Part shown: one piece after another, positions 10,701 to 19,700 of the stretch
How positions within the stretch are numbered: the first letter of the stretch is position 1
How the letters are laid out: each line of letters starts with the position of its first letter
Assembly (NCBI RefSeq): GCF_044344315.1
Contig: NZ_JBIJDC010000012.1
Coordinates: 1 to 64,000, forward strand
DNA length: 64,000 nucleotides
From: Zoogloea sp044344315
GTDB lineage: Bacteria > Pseudomonadota > Gammaproteobacteria > Burkholderiales > Rhodocyclaceae
Reading direction: 5' to 3'
Made by a program: the position numbers and the translations under genes
The notes under the pieces: model-generated
Seen by the model: the letters and a program-made list of their open reading frames with translations, nothing else
Database searches by the model: none
Told to the model about the DNA's origin: nothing

Positions 10701-13700
10701 CCGACGTCACCAACGACGACTCGACCTTCGGCATCACGGCCAACACGCCCAGCCAGGCCGAACGTAACACCGGCGATGGGGCCTACACAGACTTCACCTT
10801 TACCGTCACCCGGGGTGGTGATCTGTCCCTGACCCAGGACATCGACTGGCTGCTCCAACTGCCGGGCGGCGCCAGCTCGGCCTCCATCGGCGACTTCATC
10901 ACCGGCCAGGATCTCCTCGGCAGCAATGGCGGCCTGCCCTCGGGTACCGTCAATTTTGCCGCCGGCGCCAGCACCGCCACCGTCACCGTGCAGGTCAAGA
11001 CCGACGACCAGGTGGAAGTGGATGAGTCCTTCAGCATCGTTCTGCAACCCGCCGGCGCCAACACTGCCCTCACCGGCACCACCGCCAGCGCCACCATCAC
11101 CAACGACGACACCGGCTTCTCCATCGCCGCCACCGACGCCGACAAGGCCGAAGGCCAGAGCGGCAGCACCACCTACACCTTCACGGTCACCCGCGCCGGC
11201 TTCGTCGAGGACGCCGCCACCGTAGACTGGGTTGTCACCGGCAGCGGCGCCAGCGCCGCCAATGCCGCCGATTTCGGCGGCAGCCTGCCCGGCGGAACCC
11301 TGTCCTTCGCCGCCAACGAAACCACCCGGACCATCAGCATCACTGTGGCCAGCGACCTGGACGTGGAGCTCGACGAAGGCTTCACCGTCACCATCAGCAA
11401 CGCCAAGCTGAGCGACGACACGCCCCAGACCATCGTGGACGCCACCGCCACCGGGCGCATCGTCAACGACGACCAGAGCTTCTCGGTCAGCGCGGCCAAC
11501 GCCGCCATAGCCGAAGGCAACAGCGGCACCACCCAGATCGCCTACACCGTCACCCGCAGCGGCGACCTCAGCGTAGCCGCCACGGTGGATTACACCGTCA
11601 CCGGCAGCAACGGCGCCACCACCGGCGACGTGGCCGGCGGCGTCCTGCCCACCGGAACCCTGACCTTTGGTGTGGGTGTCAGCGAACTGGCAGTCACCTT
11701 CAACGTCAGCGGCGACACCGTTGCCGAAGCCAACGACGAGACCTTCACCCTCACCCTCGGCAACCCGTCCGCCAACACCACCCTCGGCACGTCCACCGCC
11801 AGCACCGTCATCAACAACGATGACACCAACTTCGTGCTGAGTGCCCCGGCCAACACCGCTGAAGGCGGCAGCGGCACCACCCCGGTGGTGTTCACCGTCA
11901 CCCGCGTCGGCGACACGGGCGGCAGCGGCAGCGTCACCTGGGCCCTTAGCGCCTCCGCCGGCCTCACCACCGCCGATTTCGTCGGCAACCAGGACGCCCT
12001 CGGCACCAACAGTGGCCTGCCCAGCGGCACCGTCACGTTCGCCGCCGGCGAGACCAGCAAGACCATCACCCTCAACGTGCAGGGCGACCTGACGCTCGAA
12101 AGTGACGAAACCCTGCAGGTGGTTCTCGGTACCCCGGTGAATGGCACCATCCAGCCGGGGGACGGCAGCAAGAGCACCACCCTGCTCACCGACGATGACA
12201 ACTTCAGCATCAGCACCGCCACCACCACCCGGTCCGAAGGCAACACCGACAGCACCGTCACCTACACCGTCAGCCGCACCGGCTCCCTCGACGGCGCCCG
12301 CGACCTGACCTGGACCATCAGCGGCACAAACGGCTTCGCTACCGGCACCGATCTGGCGGCCGGCCAAGCCTCGACGGGCACCGTCAGCTTCGCCGACGGC
12401 CAGACCAGCGCCACCATCGTGGTCAACATCAAGGGCGACTCCACCGTCGAATCCGACGAGACGATGACCGTCACCCTGTCGAACGCACCGGCCAACAGCA
12501 ACATCGTCACCGCCGCCGCATCCACGGTGCTGACCAACGACGATGCCGGCCTGACCATCACCCCCCTGCTCGCCGACAAGAACGAAGGCAACTCCGCCTA
12601 TGTGGACTACACCTTCACCGTGTCCCGCTCGGGCAATGGGAGCCAGGTCTCCACGGTTAACTGGGCGGTGGACGCGGGTATCGCCAACGCCGTCAATGGC
12701 ACCGACTTCTACAGCAGCCAGCCAGCCGGCGTCTCCAAGGACGGCAACGGGATCCCCTACGGCTCCCTGACCTTCGCCAGCGGCGAGACCAGCAAGACCA
12801 TCACCCTGCGCATCGCCGGCGACAGCACCCTGGAGGTGGACGAGACCCTGCGCGTCAATCTCTCCAACCCGTCCTCCGGCACCGAGATCCTGGGTGGCAC
12901 GGCCGATGGCTACGTGCGCAATGACGACGCCGAGTTCAACATCACCGCCGGCACCGCCACGGTGGTGGAAGGCGACAACGGCCACACCGGCACGGCCCTG
13001 ACCTACACCGTCACCCGCACCGGCTACCTCAGCCAGACCAACACGGTGAACTGGGGCGTCGGCCACACCACCACCAACATCAACGATTTCACCAATGGCA
13101 TCAACACCAACATCACGCCCAGCGGCACCCTGACCTTCAACTCCGGCGTTACCACCCAGACCATCACCGTCTATGCCTATGGCGACACCGGCGTGGGCAG
13201 CATCGAGAACAACGAGACCTTCAACCTCAACCTGAGCGGCGCCAATGCCGGCAGCTCCATCGGCGCCACCGGCAGCTACACCAGCACCCTCCAGAACGAC
13301 GACACCCAGATCACCGCCTCCATCGACGACATGCGCGTCGCCGAGACGGTGGCAGGCCAGTCGACCACCTTCTCGGTCACCTTCACCCGCTCCGGCGACC
13401 TCAACAAAGCATCGTCCCTGAACTGGGCGGTGCAAGGCACCAGCGTCTACGACACTGAAGAGAACAACTGGTCGAGCACCGTGGATGGCTCCGATTTTGG
13501 CGGCAGCCTGCCCAGCGGCACCGTCAGCTTCGCCAACGGCGAGACCAGCAAGACCGTCACCATCACCGTGTCCGGTGACGACGCGGTGGAGAACGACGAG
13601 TGGTTCCAGATCGCCCTGTCCGGTGGCAGCGGCGTGGATCAGGTCACCACCGTCCACAATGACCCGCGCATCAACGGCGGCAACGCCTTCTACAACGCCG

Positions 13701-16700
13701 ACCACATGGGTGGCTTTGTCGCGGACAACGCCCAGTACAACAACACCACCTCTGGCTACCTGTTTGGCGAAATCGAACGGGATGAAGCCCTGTTCGACCT
13801 GGGCGACCGCGCCAACACCGGCGAGACGGCCTCGTTCAGCTATGTAAACAGCAAGCTCGAAGCTGACACCCTGGCCGACGGCGGCCCCAGTGACGACTAT
13901 GTCGAGCACGTCTTCGCCGTACGCCGCACCATCGCCACCTCGGGCACCGCCTGGGTGGAATGGAAGCTCGGCACCAGCGTCAGCGGCTACGTGGCCACCG
14001 ACCTCGCCGACTTCCAGCCCGGTCAGGACAGCCTGAACAACAACGGCGGCTACGCCTCCGGCCGGCTCAACTTTGCCGACGGGCAGGAGTGGGGCTACAT
14101 CAAGGTTTACACCACCCGCGACAACGCGGGCGAGTACGACGAGGCCTTTCGGGTCTACCTGACCGGCACCAGCGGCGGCAGCAGCTTCAACAGCAACCCC
14201 GACGGCAACGGCTACAACAACAACTTCCTGGTCCTCACCAACGACGACACCCGCTTTGACGCCAGCGCCAACGACGTCACCGAAGGCAACATCATCACCT
14301 ACACCGTCACCCGTCAGGGCGACACCCGCGGCACGGATACCGTCGACTGGTCCCTGACCCTGCCGGGCGCCGAGACCACCAACGAAGGCAACACCAACAC
14401 CGGCAGCTGGTACAAGCTCGACCCCAGCGACATCTCCGGCGTCACCACCAGCAACGGCACCGCCACCTTCAACGCCGGCGCCTGGACCGGCACCCTGACC
14501 TTCGAAGACGGCGAAACCACCAAGACCATCAGCGTCCAGACCGTGGACGACAGCTGGACCGAAACCTGGCGTGAAGAGCTGGGTATCGTACTCACCGGCG
14601 CCAACAACATCGACGCAGGCGAAGCCAACCACGATCTGGAAACGGCCAGCACCGGCTACACCGACACCGCGCGCATCTATGACAACGAGCCCGACCCGCT
14701 GATCAGCGTCTCCGTAGACAAGAGCAGTGAGTTCGAAGGCACGGGCGCCAGCGACAACGCCACCGGCAACACCGTCACCTTCACGGTCACTCGAACCGAT
14801 CAGGGTGGCCGCGACGGCGCCCTGAACTACCCAACCACCGTGGCCTGGCGCATCGACGGCAACTACATCAACTGGGGCAGCGCCAGCGGCAGTGCCGAGG
14901 TCATGACCTTTGGCGGTGACGCCGCCAGCGTCACCGAGCCTTACTTCAACCAGACCTATGGCCTGGTGAACTTCGCCGCCGGCGAGACCACCAAGAACGT
15001 GGTGGTCACCTACCACGGCGACCGCTACGTGGAAGACAACCGGACCCTCACCTTCACGGTGCTCAACCCGGATGACGCCGAACACTGGCCCCTGTACACC
15101 GACGCCTACGGCCCGGCCAACATCGACAACACCCAGGCCAGCGTCACCACCACCCTCAGGAACGACGACATCCGCCTGTGGATCAACGGCTGGGACACAT
15201 ACAACGGCACCGGTGACGGCAGCTACTACAGCGGCGTCAACACCAGCGCCTACGAAGGCAACCCCCTCACCTTCTCGGTGATCCGCGGGGGCCGCCTGGA
15301 CAGCGACATCGTCGTGAGCTACACCCTCACCCACGGCACTACCGCCGCCGGCGACTTCCTGTATACCAGCGGCAACATCACCCTGGCCGCCCAAGCCACG
15401 GCCTACGGCACCTACACCTACAACATATCCCTGGCCGACATCCTCAACGATGACGTGACGGTGGAGAACAACGAGACCTTCACCCTGCGGCTCACCGCCC
15501 CGGGCGACACCACCGGCTCCGCCGTGCGCTTCCAGAGCTACTACCTGGACTCCGGCAACAGCTACACCTCGCCGACGAACACCCTCGACCTGTCGGGCAC
15601 CATCTTCGACGACGACACCACCTACAACCTCACCCCCACCAGCACCAGCCTGGTGGAGACCGACCAGGGCGCCAACCAGACCTTCTCCTTCGACGTCACC
15701 CGCAGCGGAACAGGCTACTCCGGCGCCGCTACCCTGCGCTGGCGCGTCGAAGCCGTGGGCGGCAACCCCACCAATACCGCCGACTTCACCAGCACCGACA
15801 GCCTGGGGAACAATGGCGGCCTGCCCTCGGGTACGGTGAGCTTCGCCAACGGCGTGCTGACGGCCAACTTCAACGTGCTGGTCAAGGGCGACCTGATCGC
15901 CGAAAACAACGAGACCTTCCGGGTCGTGATCTACGAGGACGTGCTCACCAGCGCCTCCCCCAACATCACCAACACCCAGAACCTGGCCACCAGCACCCTC
16001 ACCGTGCTCACCGACGACACCGGCATCAGCATCGCCGACTCGTCCATCGTCGAGAGCGACAGCAACCAGACCATGAACTTCACGGTCACCCGCACGGGCG
16101 ACCTGTCGGGTGCCTCGTCCATGACCTGGACCCTGTTCAACGGCACCACCGCCGCCGGCGACTTCAGCGGCGCCACCACCGGCACGGTCAACTTCGCCGC
16201 CGGCGAAAGCAGCAAGACCATCAGCGTCACCGTGGTCGGTGACACCGATCCGGAAGCCAACGAGACCTTCACGGTTCAGCTGGGTAGCCTGTCGGGCATC
16301 GACGAGGCCATCGACGTGAACGCGGCGGCTACCATCACCAACGACGACTCCGCCTTCGCCATCGCCGGCACCACCGCCAGCACCGCGGAAAGCAGCGCCC
16401 AGACCTTCACCATCACCCGCACCCACAGCACCAACCAGAATCAGACCATCACCTGGTCGGTACTCACCGGCGGCGCCAACGGCACGGTGGATGGGGCCGA
16501 CTTCGGCGGCAGCTTGCCCTCCGGCTCGGTCACCTTCGCCCCGGGCGAGATGAGCAAGACCATCACCATCACCCCCACCAGCGACACCACCCCGGAAACC
16601 GACGAGAGCTACACCGTCCAGATCGCCCTGGGCACCGGCACCACCGGCGACAGCATCAGCACCGCCACGGCCACCGGCACCATTGAGAACGACGACGCCG

Positions 16701-19700
16701 TCTTCCACGTCGCCGCCACCCAGGCCACGATCCAGGAAGGCCACAGCGGCACCACCAACCTCACCTTCACCGTCACCCGCGGCGGCGACACCAGCGGCGC
16801 CGGCAGCGTGGACTGGAAGCTCAGCTCCGCCAGCGCCAACACCGCCGACTTCGCCACCGGCGATAGCCTCGGCACCAATGGCGGCCTGCCCAGTGGCACG
16901 GTCAGCTTCGCCGATGGCGAATCAAGCAAGACCATCACCATCCAGGTGGTCGGCGATCTGAGCGTGGAAAGCGACGAGAGCGTCACCGTCACCCTCTCCA
17001 ACGCCAGCGGCGGCCAGATCCAGACGGCCACTGCCGTCACCGACATCCTCAACGACGACGCCACCATCGCCATCAGCGCCCTGTCGGCAGCCAAGGCCGA
17101 AGGCAACAGCGGCACCACCGCCTACACCTTCACCGTCACCCGCAGCGGCTACCTGGGCGAAGCGGAAACGGTGAACTTCGCCATCACCGGCACCGGCATC
17201 AACCCGGCCGATGGCGCCGACTTCGGCGGCAGCCTGCCCTCCGGCACCCTGACCCTGCCGGCTGGCCAGGCCAGCGTCACCCTGACCATCCAGGTCAGCG
17301 GCGATCTGGCCGGCGAACCGGACGAAGACTTCACTGTCACCCTGTCCGACCCGTCCAGCGGCGTCACCATCACCACCGCCACCGCCGACGGCACCATCCA
17401 GGCCGACGACGTGGTCTTCGATGTCAGCGCCCCGGTCACCGCCCTGGAAGGCAACCCCGGCGACACCACCCACTTCGACTTCGTGGTCACCCGCAGCGGC
17501 AACCTGAGCGCGTCCCAGACCCTCGACTGGAGCGTCGCCGGCATCGGAGCCGACCCGACCTCTGCAGGCGACTTCGACGCCACCAGCGGCAGCATCACCT
17601 TTGCCGCAGGTGAAACCAGCAAGACCATCCAGGTTCCGGTCAAGGGCGACTACGCCGGTGAATCCAACGAGAGCTTCCGCCTCAGCCTCACCGGCCCCAA
17701 CGGCGTGGTGTTCACCCACAGCACGGCCGACGCCACCATCACCGATGATGAAGCCTCCCTGCGCATCAGCGGCACCACCGCCACCCGCGTCGAAGGCCAC
17801 GACGGCACCACCACCGACCTCACCTTCACCGTCACCCGCAGCGGCAACCTGGGCCTCGCCGCCACGGTGGATTGGACCGCCACCGCCGGCACCGCCGATG
17901 CCGCCGACTTCCTGGGCGGCGTGCTGCCCAGCGGCAGCCTGTCCTTCGCCAGCGGCGAACTGAGCAAGACCATCACCGTCACCGTGCAGGGCGACGTGGA
18001 AGTGGAAGGCAACGAGAACTTCACCATCGACCTGTCCAACGCCTCGATCGGCGCCGACATCATCACCGGCAGTGCCACCGGCACCATCACCAGTGACGAC
18101 GTGGAATGGAGCGTCACCGGCTTCAGCATCCCGGCAGTCGAAGGTGATGGCGCCAGCCACGACTTCGTCTTCCGGGTCACCCGCAGCGGCGGTACCGCGG
18201 CCACCACCCTCGACTGGAGCGTGGCCGGCAGCGGCGCCAATGCCGCTGACACCGCCGACTTCTTCAACGGCTTCTTCCCCAATGGCACCCTCAGCTTCGC
18301 CCAGGGCGTCATGTCCCAGGACATCGTCGTCCAGGTGGCCGGCGACAGCCAGCTGGAGAACAACGAGGGCTTCACCGTTACCCTCGCCGCCCCCACCGAC
18401 AGCCTCACCCACAGCTTCGCCAGCCAGAGCGCCGATGCCACTCTCGTCAATGATGACGACGTGATGTCGATTGCCACCCTGGCCGCCGATGGCGCCGAGA
18501 GCTCCGGGGCACCCGGCACCCTCAGCTTCACCGTCACGCGCACGGGCAGCACCGCCGGCAGTTCTTCGGTGGGTTGGCGCATTGTCCATGGCGATACCGA
18601 CGCCGACGATTTCGTGGCCACCTCGGGCACAGTCAACTTCGCCGACGGTCAGGACAGCGCCGTGCTCAACATTGCCATCTCCGGCGACCGCAATGTGGAG
18701 CTGGCTGAAGGCTTCAGCGTCGAGCTCTACAATCCCGGCACCGGCAGCACCGTGGATGCCGGCGCCTCCACCGCAGCCGGCATCATCCGCGACGACGACG
18801 TGGATCTGGCCCTGTCGGCCACCATCGGCACCGCCGTCGAAGGCGACACCGGCAACCCCGGCCAGCTCAGCTTCACCGTCACCCGCAGCGGCGACCTGTC
18901 GGTGAGCACCTCGGTCAACTGGAACGTGGTAGCCGGCAGCGCCGTCGCCGCCGACTTCCCCGGTGGCATCCTGCCCTCCGGCACGGTCAGCTTCGCCCCC
19001 GGCGAAACCACCCAGACCATCCTGGTTGATCTGGCCGGCGACGGCCTGGACGAAGGTACTCAGGACTTCACCGTGCAGCTGTCCGGGCAGAGCGCCCATG
19101 CCGACATCACCAGCAACAACGTGATCGGCACCATCACCGACGACGATGACACCCTCACCGTCTCGGCTGTTTCTGCCAGCCATCCGGAAGGCAACAGCGG
19201 CACCACCGCCTTCACCTTCCGCATCGACCGCAGCGGCACCTCGACCGGCGCCGCCAGCGTCGAGTGGAACGCCGCCGGCTCCGGCCTGCGGCCGGTCGGC
19301 AACGGCGAGTTTGTATCCCAGACAGGCACGGTCACCTTCGCCGACGGCGAGACCAGCAAGGAGTTCACCGTCTATGTAAATGCCGACACCCTCGGCGAAT
19401 ACGACGAAACCTTCAGCGTCTCCCTGGGTAACCCCAGCTACGGCTCCACCGCCGCAGCCACCACGGCCACCGGCACCGTCATCAACGACGACGCCGTGCT
19501 GCTGATCGCCGCCGATGCGCCCGCCACACCGGAAGGCGACACCGGTGAGGAGACCCCCTTCACCTTCACCGTCACCCGCAGCGGCGACACCTCCGTCACC
19601 TCCAGCGTGCTGTGGGAAGTGATCCCCAGCGGCGCCAACCCGGCCAACACCCAGGACTTCGGAGGCGTCTTCCAGAGCGGCGCCGTGGCCTTCGGCATCG

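Noticed and set aside
9320..16744. Minus-strand open frame of 2474 codons inside the adhesin gene
   Set aside because: It is the antisense shadow of the GC-rich repeat coding; composition is Gly/Ala/Val/Asp-rich without domains, and the plus strand encodes clear Calx-beta modules.
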